From NCBI GenBank assembly GCA_964597685.1, contig CAZQZC010000071.1, positions 1 through 13,225 on the forward strand: a DNA stretch of 13,225 nt, in the 5' to 3' direction. The DNA is from JBCBTJ01 sp964597685. GTDB taxonomy: Bacteria > Pseudomonadota > Alphaproteobacteria > Caulobacterales > Hyphomonadaceae. The notes beneath the pieces were generated by a model, which saw only the letters and a list, made by a program, of their open reading frames with translations, was not told where the DNA came from and made no database searches. Each line of letters opens with the position of its first letter. The stretch's first letter is position 1. A program made the translations under genes and the position numbers. Shown one piece after another: positions 5,910 through 12,640 of this stretch.

Positions 5910-6878
5910 TGGAAGACTTTCGCGCGGCTCGGCGAGCAGCTCAAGGCGTTCGCCCACCAGGTGCGCCCGCTTGTGGTCAAGGAAGGCGGCGAGATCGAGG
6001 CGGCCTGGGGCGATGCGCTGGACGGACCGCCGGCGCCGCGCATCGTGTTTGCGAATACGGACGTCTTTTTCGGAGGCGAAGTCCAGGCTTTCATGGCGGC
6101 GGCCATGGCGACGCCTGAGCTCGATTGGTTCCAGTCCTCGGCCGCGGGCGTCGAGCATCCGATCCTCGCAGCGTTCGGGAAGAAGGCGAACCTCTATACA
6201 TCCTGTCACGAACAGGCGCACACCATCGCCGAATGGTGCCTTTGGCAAGCGCTCGATTTCTTTCGGGACGGGCGCGCGCGAAGACGGGACCGCGCGGCAA
6301 AGGATTGGACGCGCCGGCCGAACAGGGAAATCGCTGAATCGACCTGGTTGATCTACGGTTTTGGGCGGATCGGTTGGGAAACGGGCAGGCGCGTGCGCGC
6401 CCTTGGCGGACACGTCATCGGGGTTCGCCGCTCAGCGGGGCCGCATGAGCACGCCGACGAGATGATTTCACCCGGAGGCGTCCTGGAGCGTCTGAACGAT
6501 GCGGATGTCGTTCTGCTGACGGCGCCCCACACGCCGGAAACTGAGGGTCTTGCCGACGCCGCGTTCTTCGCGGCCATGGGCGCGGACGCGCTGTTCATGA
6601 ATGTCGGCCGCGGGGCCCTCGTGGTCGAGGCGGACTTGCTGAACGCCCTCGACGCCGGCCGGCCCGCATTCGCCGCCCTCGACGTATTCGTGGAGGAGCC
6701 GCTGCCCGCCGCCAGCCCATTCTGGACTCACCCAAAAGTCGCGATGACGCCGCACAATTCGGTGGAGAGCGAACTCATGAACCGTCGGGTGGATGGATTG
6801 TTTTTGGCCAATTTGGAGCGGTTTCTGGCCGACGCCCCACTCGACAACGTCGTTCCGCGCGCGGACTTCGGCGCGTAA
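5880..6878 (+). CDS. D-isomer-specific 2-hydroxyacid dehydrogenase
   Basis: From the ATG at 5880 this is a 332-residue NAD(P)-dependent oxidoreductase that would interconvert a 2-keto acid and its D-2-hydroxy acid. The Rossmann loop GFGRIG is at 160-165. The catalytic triad is present: Arg244 in NVGRGALV, Glu273 in DVFVEEP, and His292 in MTPHNS. LLTAPHTPET (212-221) is the usual segment before the active-site arginine. A basic stretch RARRRDRAAKDWTRRPNR (132-149) lies in the hinge before the Rossmann domain. The start is uncertain: ATG 5889 is equally good for the fold, while ATG 5823 has a better GGAG (5812-5815) 7 bases upstream but would add 19 unstructured residues. With any of these starts it overlaps the 5' end of the divergent TIGR02301 gene. 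Its stop abuts the converging thioesterase stop with no spacer. The substrate is not predictable. Confidence 0.9.
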   Translation: MASMIDTLIHWKTFARLGEQLKAFAHQVRPLVVKEGGEIEAAWGDALDGPPAPRIVFANTDVFFGGEVQAFMAAAMATPELDWFQSSAAGVEHPILAAFGKKANLYTSCHEQAHTIAEWCLWQALDFFRDGRARRRDRAAKDWTRRPNREIAESTWLIYGFGRIGWETGRRVRALGGHVIGVRRSAGPHEHADEMISPGGVLERLNDADVVLLTAPHTPETEGLADAAFFAAMGADALFMNVGRGALVVEADLLNALDAGRPAFAALDVFVEEPLPAASPFWTHPKVAMTPHNSVESELMNRRVDGLFLANLERFLADAPLDNVVPRADFGA

Positions 6879-7307
6879 TCACCCCGGCGCGCCGAAAGCC
6901 GTGAGCACGTCTTCGCCAACGCGCTTCGGCCTTCGGGTCGCCGCGTCGAGCAGGCACCAGACAGTTAGCGACTTCGCCGCCGGCTTGGGTGCGCCGGGTT
7001 TGCGAATGTCGACATAGCGATCAAACCGAGGGCCGCGCGCGGCCCCCAACCACGTGCGCGCCTCCACGGGAGCGCCCGGCAAGATGGGGTCGCGGTAATC
7101 GATTTCATGCCGCAGCACGATCCATAGGAAGGCCGATTGCATGTCCGCCGGCGCGACCGTCCGCCAATGGGATGTCGCAATCTCCTGCGCCCAACGCAGA
7201 TAAACCGTGTTGTTCACGTGTCCCAATTCGTCGAAATCGCCGGGCGCGGGGTGAATTGGCCGGCGGAAGGCGGTGTCGAAATCAATCGCGCCGACGCCTT
7301 CAGGCAT
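6879..7307 (-). CDS. Hotdog-fold acyl-CoA thioesterase (4HBT family)
   Basis: The 142-residue protein has the 4-hydroxybenzoyl-CoA thioesterase-type hotdog signature FDELGHVNNTVYLRWAQE (25-42), with Asp26 as the presumed catalytic acid and His30-Val-Asn-Asn leading into the central helix. The following strands (AFLWIVLRHEIDYRDPI, then GAPVEARTWLG, FDRYVDI, KSLTVWCLLD) complete the five-stranded sheet. It would hydrolyse a fatty or aromatic acyl-CoA in the cytoplasm. The ATG at 7307 is used, since its sequence overlaps the stop of the upstream nitronate monooxygenase gene by 8 bases (ATGCCTGA). This indicates translational coupling and explains the lack of a separate promoter. The longer open frame back to 7382 only overlaps that gene further and adds no family sequence. 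Confidence 0.9.
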   Translation of the reverse strand: MPEGVGAIDFDTAFRRPIHPAPGDFDELGHVNNTVYLRWAQEIATSHWRTVAPADMQSAFLWIVLRHEIDYRDPILPGAPVEARTWLGAARGPRFDRYVDIRKPGAPKPAAKSLTVWCLLDAATRRPKRVGEDVLTAFGAPG

Positions 7308-8289
7308 CGACCGCGTCCCCCGTGCGCAACTTCGCGACGCCTTCAATCGCAGCTTCGGCCTCGCGCATGATGTTGGCGACAATGTCGGCGACCGGCAGCA
7401 CGTCGCGCACGCCGCCGGCGGACTGGCCCATGGCGAAGCAGGATTTCTCAGGATCGAGCCGCGTCTCGTCGGTGACCCCGCCGATGCCGCCGATCACGTC
7501 GACCTGGACCGAATGCATCGCCTGCATCGGGAAGGGCTGGATATCCTGCGGACGGCTCTCCCAATCTTGGACGTAAGAATTTGTGCGCACCCGCATTGGT
7601 TTGCCGGAATAACAGCGCGTCCGCGTTGTATCGGTATCGCCGGCGGTGACGATTGTCTCCTTGTAGGATTGGGCCGCGTGGGCTTCTTCCGACGCGATAA
7701 AGCGTGTCCCCATCCACACCCCCACAGCGCCGAGCGACAGGGCGGCGGCCAGGCCGCGCCCGTCATAAATCCCGCCAGCGGCGATGACGGGTATGTCCAC
7801 CGCCTCAACGGCCTGCGCCACCAGCGGCATGGTGCCGACGAGGCCCGTATGTCCGCCGCCTTCGCCACCCTGGAGGATCACCGCGTCACAACCGGCCTCT
7901 TGCGCCTTGACGGCGTGTTTGACCGCGCCGCCGACCACCATGACTTTCACCCCGGCGCCCTTCAGCTTTTCCATAATCGGCAGCGGCACGCCGAGGCCCG
8001 CCACGAAACTGTCCGCCCCGCCCTTGATAATGACGTCGACGGAAGCCTCGAGGCTTGCGGGGTCGGCGGCGAGAAGGTCGACGCCGAAGGGGCGATCGGT
8101 CAGTTCGCGAACTCTGGCCATTTGCCCCTCGATAAAGTCCGGCGACGTGCCCGCCATGCCCAGCACGCCATAGCCGCCCGCTTCGCACATGGCCGCGCAA
8201 AGCTCGGCGTAAGAGACGCCTCCCATGCCCGCCAGCATGATCGGATGATCAATTTTCAGCAGATCGCAAAGTTCCGTGCGCAGGCCCAT
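7300..8289 (-). CDS. Nitronate monooxygenase (2-nitropropane dioxygenase family)
   Basis: The 329-residue FMN-dependent TIM-barrel enzyme opens with the family start ELCDLLKIDHPIMLAGMGGVS. His147 in LQGGEGGGHTG is the conserved catalytic/FMN-site histidine region. VIAAGGIYDG (168-177) and GTRFIASEEA (194-203) are the phosphate-binding loops of the barrel. Members oxidise alkyl nitronates, but many relatives in acyl-CoA catabolic clusters have unknown substrates. Its tight coupling to a thioesterase here (8-base overlap, same strand) suggests it acts on or near a CoA-linked or lipophilic substrate rather than on nitroalkanes; that is an inference. GAGGGAGAC (complement of 8295-8303) is a strong ribosome-binding site for the ATG at 8289. 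A candidate promoter lies in the divergent region upstream. Confidence 0.93.
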   Translation of the reverse strand: MGLRTELCDLLKIDHPIMLAGMGGVSYAELCAAMCEAGGYGVLGMAGTSPDFIEGQMARVRELTDRPFGVDLLAADPASLEASVDVIIKGGADSFVAGLGVPLPIMEKLKGAGVKVMVVGGAVKHAVKAQEAGCDAVILQGGEGGGHTGLVGTMPLVAQAVEAVDIPVIAAGGIYDGRGLAAALSLGAVGVWMGTRFIASEEAHAAQSYKETIVTAGDTDTTRTRCYSGKPMRVRTNSYVQDWESRPQDIQPFPMQAMHSVQVDVIGGIGGVTDETRLDPEKSCFAMGQSAGGVRDVLPVADIVANIMREAEAAIEGVAKLRTGDAVDA

Positions 8290-8322
8290 GAATTGTCTCC
8301 CTCACGGCATATTTGTGCTTGA

Positions 8323-8353
8323 AATAGAGCGTAGAACCACGCCGTGGCGTCAA
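8323..8353 (-). promoter_or_regulatory. Candidate promoter with internal palindrome for the monooxygenase-thioesterase operon
   Basis: Reading on the minus strand, TTGACG (complement of 8348-8353) and TCTATT (complement of 8323-8328) form a -35/-10 pair separated by 19 bases. This is longer than usual and recalls MerR-type promoters. A perfect palindrome CCACG-C-CGTGG (8337-8347) fills the part of the spacer next to the -35 box. The -10 box lies about 34 bases from the monooxygenase start codon. No regulator gene is adjacent, so the binding factor is unknown. Confidence 0.4.
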
Positions 8354-8370
8354 GGCAAGTGCGCGGGCCG

Positions 8371-8386
8371 CGCCTCAATTGAGGCG
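8371..8386. promoter_or_regulatory. Perfect 16-bp palindrome in the divergent intergenic region
   Basis: CGCCTCAATTGAGGCG is its own reverse complement over all 16 bases. It lies upstream of both the monooxygenase operon and the acidic-protein genes, 18 bases behind the minus-strand -35 box. This is the form expected of a homodimeric regulator's operator. There is no T run, so it is not terminator-like. Confidence 0.5.
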
Positions 8387-8440
8387 AGCGGGGCGCCAGT
8401 GCGCCGCAATTCAGACGATCTTTGGGCGCTGCCTTCTCGC

Positions 8441-8461
8441 CTGTCCGGCGAATTCGGACAG
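8441..8461. promoter_or_regulatory. 7-bp inverted repeat upstream of the acidic secreted protein gene
   Basis: CTGTCCG (8441-8447) and CGGACAG (8455-8461) are exact inverted copies around a 7-base centre. They end 9 bases before the GAGGGG ribosome-binding site (8471-8476). It could be an operator or a leader hairpin controlling the small gene that follows. Confidence 0.4.
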
Positions 8462-8483
8462 AAGCCAATCGAGGGGATTGCTT

Positions 8484-8699
8484 ATGAAGACCTACATTGC
8501 AGCCGCTGCGATCGCAACCTACGCCGCCGGCGCGGCGATCGCTCAAGAAGCCGAGCCTAAGCCGGAGGCCGAAGCCTCGGCGGAGGCGGAATCCGCCGAA
8601 GCGGAGGCCTATGACGAGGCTTCAGCGGAAGCGGAGCCTGAAGCTGAGGGTGAAGCAGAGGCCGAAACGGAGGCCGAAGCCGACCCGGACGCGGCATAG
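8484..8699 (+). CDS. Small exported Ala/Glu-rich acidic protein
   Basis: The 71-residue product begins with a Sec signal peptide (MKTYIAAAAIATYAAGAAIA, with cleavage after Ala20 before Gln21). The mature 51 residues are almost entirely Ala and Glu with a few Pro, Ser and Asp, reading as imperfect EAEA/EAEP repeats. The mature part has only one basic residue (Lys26) and would be strongly acidic and probably disordered or a single extended helix in the periplasm. The ATG at 8484 has GAGGGG 7 bases upstream, and the signal peptide fixes the start; the longer frame from 8379 would bury it. The underlying DNA is a run of GAAGC/GAGGC repeats, so length may vary between strains. I know no function for such proteins; cation binding or spacing at the envelope is only a guess. 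Confidence 0.7.
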   Translation: MKTYIAAAAIATYAAGAAIAQEAEPKPEAEASAEAESAEAEAYDEASAEAEPEAEGEAEAETEAEADPDAA

Positions 8700-8706
8700 A
8701 ACCCAA

Positions 8707-8749
8707 GCGCGTCGCGTCACGACAATCGTCTAAATCTGACGCGGCGCGC
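8707..8749 (+). terminator. Strong stem-loop between the two acidic-protein genes (terminator or RNA structure)
   Basis: Bases 8707-8719 (GCGCGTCGCGTCA) pair with 8737-8749 (TGACGCGGCGCGC) over 13 bases with one G-T wobble and a 17-base loop. The structure begins 8 bases after the stop of the first acidic gene. The trailing sequence is CCCTTGG rather than a T run, so it may act as a weak terminator, a transcript-end stabiliser or a processing site. Confidence 0.55.
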
Positions 8750-8806
8750 CCTTGGTGATAGTATGATTGCTCTGGCGCTTTAGAGGCGCTGGGATATATA
8801 GGGGAC

Positions 8807-9271
8807 ATGGGACAGATGATGGATCTGAAACAAGCACTGTTCGCCGGCGTCACGGTCGTCGCCCTCGCCGCGTGCGGCGGAGACGCGACCGATACTGAAG
8901 CCGCCGACACGCTCGACGCAGCGCGTGAACAAGCCGAGGCGGCGCCCGACGGTGCGGCTGAGAGCGCCGCCGCCGGCGCCGGTGGTGTTGAAGCGGGCGT
9001 TGAGGCTGCTGCTACAGCCGCCGATGCAGCAGTCGACACAGCTGAGAGCGAACTGGGAGCAGCCGTCGAAGAGGCGGCCGACACGGCGGCTGAAGAGGCT
9101 GACGCAGCGGTCGGTGCGCTGGAAAGCGAAGCCGGCGGGATACTCGACCGCGCCCGCGACGCCGCTGAAGGCGCGGCCGACGAAGCGGAAGAGGCTGCCG
9201 AGGATGCCGCCGACGAGGCCGAGGACACGGTCCAAGACGCCGCAGACCGCCTGCCAGGTCGAGGGTCGTAG
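8807..9271 (+). CDS. Ala/Glu/Asp-rich lipoprotein of unknown function
   Basis: The 154-residue product has a lipoprotein signal peptide: Lys8, a hydrophobic LFAGVTVVALAA core, and the lipobox LAAC with Cys23 (Cys19 if the ATG at 8819 is used), followed by GGD. An Asp-Glu-rich region is broadly compatible with either membrane destination; the family gives no help. From residue 30 on it is a low-complexity chain of Ala, Glu and Asp with a rough heptad-like AADEAEEAAEDAAD pattern, likely a long amphipathic helix or coiled coil projecting into the periplasm. Three ATGs compete (8807, 8816, 8819). GGGGAC (8801-8806) fits 8816 best by spacing, so the start may move by 9-12 bases. It is the second consecutive exported acidic protein on this strand. 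Function is unknown. Confidence 0.75.
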   Translation: MGQMMDLKQALFAGVTVVALAACGGDATDTEAADTLDAAREQAEAAPDGAAESAAAGAGGVEAGVEAAATAADAAVDTAESELGAAVEEAADTAAEEADAAVGALESEAGGILDRARDAAEGAADEAEEAAEDAADEAEDTVQDAADRLPGRGS

Positions 9272-9297
9272 GCGTTTTCGATCGACGCCTCGGCGTC
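9271..9297. terminator. Overlapping hairpins between convergent stops (possible bidirectional terminator)
   Basis: The 27 bases between the lipoprotein stop and the SDR stop contain GACGC-CTCG-GCGTC (9284-9297) and an alternative stem, GGCGT (9271-9275) with ACGCC (9285-9289), spanning TTTTCG. The first hairpin ends two bases before the SDR stop codon complement. No long T run is present. The position between convergent genes makes a terminator role plausible. Confidence 0.35.
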
Positions 9298-9298
9298 T

Positions 9299-10084
9299 TC
9301 AGAAGATAGCGTACCCCCCGTCGACGATGAACGTGTCGCCGGAATGGTAAGCTGACGCATCCGAGGCGAGGTAGACGGCGACCCCGCCGAAATCCTTCGG
9401 CTCGCCCCAACGACGGGCGGGGACGCGGGAAATAACCTTGTCCTGGAAGACGCTTGAGGATTGCGCGCCCGCTGTCATGTCGGTGGCGATCCAGCCGGGC
9501 AGGATGGCGTTCGCCCGAATGCCATGGCGCGCATGCTCGACGGCGATGCCTCTCAGCATGGAGATCAAACCGCCTTTGGTCGCGGCATAGGCCTGATTGC
9601 GGGCCGCGCCCTCTATGGCGGCCAGCGAGGCGACGCCGACAAGAGAGCCGCCCGGATCGCCGGCCCCCGCGCGTTTCATGATAGACTTGGCCGCTTCACG
9701 CAGCGTCCAGAAGGCGCCGTCGAGGTTCACCGCCATGTTCTTGCGCCATGTTTCCGTCGTCATCTCCGTGAAGGCCGGCGCGCCAAAGCCGATTCCGGCG
9801 TTCGCGAAACAGGAATCGATCCGTCCGGTCCAGGCCTCGGTCTCCGCCATGGCGTCGACGACGGCTGTTTCATCGGCGACGTCGACGGCCCAAGCCTTCA
9901 CATCGCCGGTTCCAAGATGGGATAACTCGGCGACGGCCTTGTCGTTCGTGTCGGCGCTGCGGCCCCAAATCGCGACATTGGCGTTCGACGCCGCCAAGGC
10001 TTCGGCCATGCCGTAGCCGATGCCGCGATTGCCGCCTGTTACTAGAACGGTTTTTCCAGCCAGGTCGAAAGGTGCATAGGCCAC
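9299..10084 (-). CDS. SDR family oxidoreductase (classical short-chain dehydrogenase/reductase)
   Basis: The 261-residue enzyme has all classical SDR marks: cofactor loop TGGNRGIG (16-23), NAG (95-97), structural Asn120 in MAVNLDGAF, catalytic Ser153, Tyr166 and Lys170 (YAATK), and the PGWIATDM segment after the active site. The C-terminus FIVDGGYAIF is the family's usual end. An Arg42 after the second strand (WGRS) hints at NADP preference, as an inference. It would oxidise an alcohol or reduce a ketone; substrate unknown. Translation starts at a GTG (complement of 10082-10084), supported by a strong AAGGAGG (complement of 10093-10099) 8 bases away and by the absence of any in-frame ATG nearby. 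It is divergent from hrpB with 105 bases between. Confidence 0.93.
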   Translation of the reverse strand: MAYAPFDLAGKTVLVTGGNRGIGYGMAEALAASNANVAIWGRSADTNDKAVAELSHLGTGDVKAWAVDVADETAVVDAMAETEAWTGRIDSCFANAGIGFGAPAFTEMTTETWRKNMAVNLDGAFWTLREAAKSIMKRAGAGDPGGSLVGVASLAAIEGAARNQAYAATKGGLISMLRGIAVEHARHGIRANAILPGWIATDMTAGAQSSSVFQDKVISRVPARRWGEPKDFGGVAVYLASDASAYHSGDTFIVDGGYAIF

Positions 10085-10189
10085 AACGGATTCCTCCTTG
10101 GATTTGTTCAGGTTGATCGTTGCGCGGGCGCCCCGGCGCGGGTCAAGCCCTCGCTCGATTCAAGCGACGCAATCGCCTAAACGCCAGCT

Positions 10190-12634
10190 ATGAAAGAAGC
10201 GCTCAAACTTCCTATCGACGAAGCGTTGCCCGAGCTTCGCTCCGCGTTGGCCGCCGGCAATCGCGTGATCCTCGCCGCGCCGCCGGGCGCTGGCAAGACA
10301 ACGCGTGTGCCGCTCGATTTGTTGGGCCAATCCTGGCTTGGCGATGGGCGTATCCTGCTCTTGGAGCCGCGTCGGATCGCGGCGCGACTCGCCGCCGGAT
10401 TTATGGCGAAGACGCTTGGCGAAGGCCTTGGCCAAACGATCGGATTGTCGACGCGCGTTGACCGACAAGTGTCCGACAGAACGCGGATCGAGGTCATGAC
10501 CGACGGCCTCTTCACGCGCCGTATCCTGTCTGATCCCGAATTGCCGGGGGTTGGCGCGGTCCTGTTCGATGAATTCCACGAACGCTCTCTCAATGTGGAT
10601 CTGGGTCTGGCGTTGGCCTTGGACGCGCAGGCGGCGTTGCGGGAAGATCTGCGCCTTGTCGTTATGTCGGCGACGCTCGACACAAACCGCATCGCTGCAC
10701 GCCTGTCTGCGCCGGTGGTGGAGAGCGACGGCAGGGCCCACCCGGTCGAGACGCGGTATCTCGGCAAGTCGGACACGCGGCTTGAGGACGGCGTGGCGGC
10801 CGCCGTGCGCCGCGCGCTTCGCGAGCAGACCGGATCGCTCCTCGCCTTCTTGCCCGGACAAGGCGAGATCCGCCGAACGGCGGAGCGTCTGGACGGGTTG
10901 CCGAGTGCCGTGATGGTCGCGCCGCTCTACGGGGCCTTGTCGCCGGCGGAGCAGGATGCAGCGGTGCGCCCGGCGCCAATTGGTGTGCGCAAGGTCGTTC
11001 TCGCGACAGATATCGCGGAAAGCTCTCTGACCATTGAAGGGGTGAGGGTCGTGATCGATTCCGGGCTTGCCCGCGTCCCGGACTACGCGCCCGGCGCAGG
11101 GACGCGGCTCGTCACGCGAAAAGCGTCGCTCGCCAATGTCGACCAGCGTCGCGGGCGAGCCGGGCGGACCGAGCCTGGCATTTGCTACCGCCTCTGGGAC
11201 GAGGCTGAGACCCGCGGCCTGCCGCGGGAGCCCGTGGCGGAGATTTTGGCCTCGGATTTATCCGGCCTCGCGCTCGCGCTCGCCGAATGGGGAGAGCGGG
11301 ACCCCGAAAATCTGACTTGGCTGGACCCGCCGCCGCCCGGCCGGTTCGATGCGGCGCTGAAGGCGCTCAAGCAACTTCGAGCGCTCGACGAGACGGGCGC
11401 TCTCACAGCTAAGGGGCGCGCCATGGCGCGATTGCCGGCGCCGCCTGAGCTTGCAGCCCTTGTCGTCGGCTCAATGTCGCCCGCAGATCGCGCGCTCGCG
11501 GCGCAATTGGCGGTGATGATTGGCGAGCGTGGTTTGGGCGGCGCGTCTGTGGACTTGCGCGACCGGCTGGCCGGGTTCCGGCGGGACCGTTCGGATCGCG
11601 CGAAGGCCTTGATGCGTCAAGCGCGGCGGTGGGGCGAGGGGGCTGAGCCAGCCTCGCCGTCACACGCCGGACGGGTCATCGCGGCGGGGCTGCCGTGGCG
11701 GATCGCGAAGCGGCGAGCCGATACGGGCGGCGATTACCTCCTCGCGTCGGGCCGAGCTGGCGCGCTCGACCCCGCCGATCCGCTTGCGCAGGAGGGATGG
11801 ATCGCCGTGCTCGACATGGCGGGGGCGTCTTCGGGCGCGCGCATACTCTCGGCTGCGCCCCTGATGGAGGCCGACGCGCTAGAACTCGGCCGCGTGGAGA
11901 CGAGCGAAGAGATTGCATTCGATCCGAAAGCCGGCGTGCTGAAGGCGCAGCGGGTGAAACGGCTCGGGGCCATTGTCTTGTCCGAGACGCCAATGCCGGC
12001 GCCCACTGGGCAGGCGGCTCGCAAAGCTCTGGCCGACGCGGTGACCGCCCACGGATTGGATATTGTGCCCGCGGCGCACGCTGTTAGAGAGTTTTTGGCG
12101 CGTCTCGCGCTCGCCCGTTTGCACGGCGACGCGGACTGGCCCGCTTGGGATGAGGCCGCGCTGCTTCGCGAGACGCTGACTTGGCTCACGCCAATTTTGG
12201 GAGATCCGCCGCGGCTGGACCGTCCAAGCGACGCCCAAGTGCGCGACGCACTGTCGGCGATGATGGATTGGTCTGCAGCGCAGGCGCTCAATCGTCTCGC
12301 CCCGCTCGATATTGAGACGCCGTCGGGGCGCAGGCTGACGATCGACTACTTGGCCGACGGGGGGCCGGCGATCGAGGCTCGGGTTCAGGAATTCTACGGG
12401 CTGGGCGATCATCCCGCCATTGCGCGCGGCGCCGTCGCGCTCAGCGTGTCTCTTTTGTCTCCGGCGCGCCGCCCCGTCGCCGTGACCAAAGATCTGCCTG
12501 GTTTTTGGTCCGGAGGATATCGGGATATGGCTAAGGACATGCGCGGGCGTTATCCCAAGCATGATTGGCCCGATGATCCCGCCAACGCCAAGCCCCATGA
12601 AGGCCGCACCAAGGCGCGATTGCGCGGAGGATAG
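10190..12634 (+). CDS. hrpB: ATP-dependent RNA helicase HrpB (DEAH/DExH family)
   Basis: The 814-residue length is typical of HrpB. The N-terminal LPIDEALPELRSAL helix and Walker A PPGAGKTT (31-38) are followed by DEFH (127-130, the DEAH-box variant), SAT (160-162), TDIAESSLTIEGVRVVIDSG (motif V region) and QRRGRAGRTEPG (motif VI). Downstream come the winged-helix and ratchet segments and the HrpB-specific C-terminal region, ending in KDLPGFWSGGYRDMAKDMRGRYPKHDWPDDP, a signature that separates HrpB from HrpA. It acts in the cytoplasm on RNA; its exact job in most bacteria is not settled. The ATG at 10190 lacks a clear ribosome-binding site. Its stop is only 6 bases from that of the converging P450 gene. 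Confidence 0.96.
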   Translation: MKEALKLPIDEALPELRSALAAGNRVILAAPPGAGKTTRVPLDLLGQSWLGDGRILLLEPRRIAARLAAGFMAKTLGEGLGQTIGLSTRVDRQVSDRTRIEVMTDGLFTRRILSDPELPGVGAVLFDEFHERSLNVDLGLALALDAQAALREDLRLVVMSATLDTNRIAARLSAPVVESDGRAHPVETRYLGKSDTRLEDGVAAAVRRALREQTGSLLAFLPGQGEIRRTAERLDGLPSAVMVAPLYGALSPAEQDAAVRPAPIGVRKVVLATDIAESSLTIEGVRVVIDSGLARVPDYAPGAGTRLVTRKASLANVDQRRGRAGRTEPGICYRLWDEAETRGLPREPVAEILASDLSGLALALAEWGERDPENLTWLDPPPPGRFDAALKALKQLRALDETGALTAKGRAMARLPAPPELAALVVGSMSPADRALAAQLAVMIGERGLGGASVDLRDRLAGFRRDRSDRAKALMRQARRWGEGAEPASPSHAGRVIAAGLPWRIAKRRADTGGDYLLASGRAGALDPADPLAQEGWIAVLDMAGASSGARILSAAPLMEADALELGRVETSEEIAFDPKAGVLKAQRVKRLGAIVLSETPMPAPTGQAARKALADAVTAHGLDIVPAAHAVREFLARLALARLHGDADWPAWDEAALLRETLTWLTPILGDPPRLDRPSDAQVRDALSAMMDWSAAQALNRLAPLDIETPSGRRLTIDYLADGGPAIEARVQEFYGLGDHPAIARGAVALSVSLLSPARRPVAVTKDLPGFWSGGYRDMAKDMRGRYPKHDWPDDPANAKPHEGRTKARLRGG

Positions 12635-12640
12635 AGGCGT

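Noticed and set aside
5910..6413. N-terminal extension of the TIGR02301 frame up to 6413
   Set aside because: The extra 168 residues are basic and antisense to the dehydrogenase, and would place the signal peptide in the middle of the protein.
7273..8322. 349-codon + strand frame over the nitronate monooxygenase
   Set aside because: Translation is His/Arg-rich with no family motif, while the opposite strand encodes an intact FMN enzyme.
8536..8697. GAAGC/GAGGC repeats as a CRISPR-like or satellite array
   Set aside because: There are no regular spacers; the repeats are codons of an Ala/Glu-rich signal-peptide-bearing protein.
8795..8800. TATATA as a -10 box for the lipoprotein gene
   Set aside because: It lies only 6-18 bases from the candidate start codons and has no -35 at a normal distance.
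8557..9360. 267-codon minus-strand frame across both acidic-protein genes
   Set aside because: It is a Ser/Ala-repeat translation produced by reading the GAGGC-type repeats backwards. The + strand frames have export signals and ribosome-binding sites; this one has neither.
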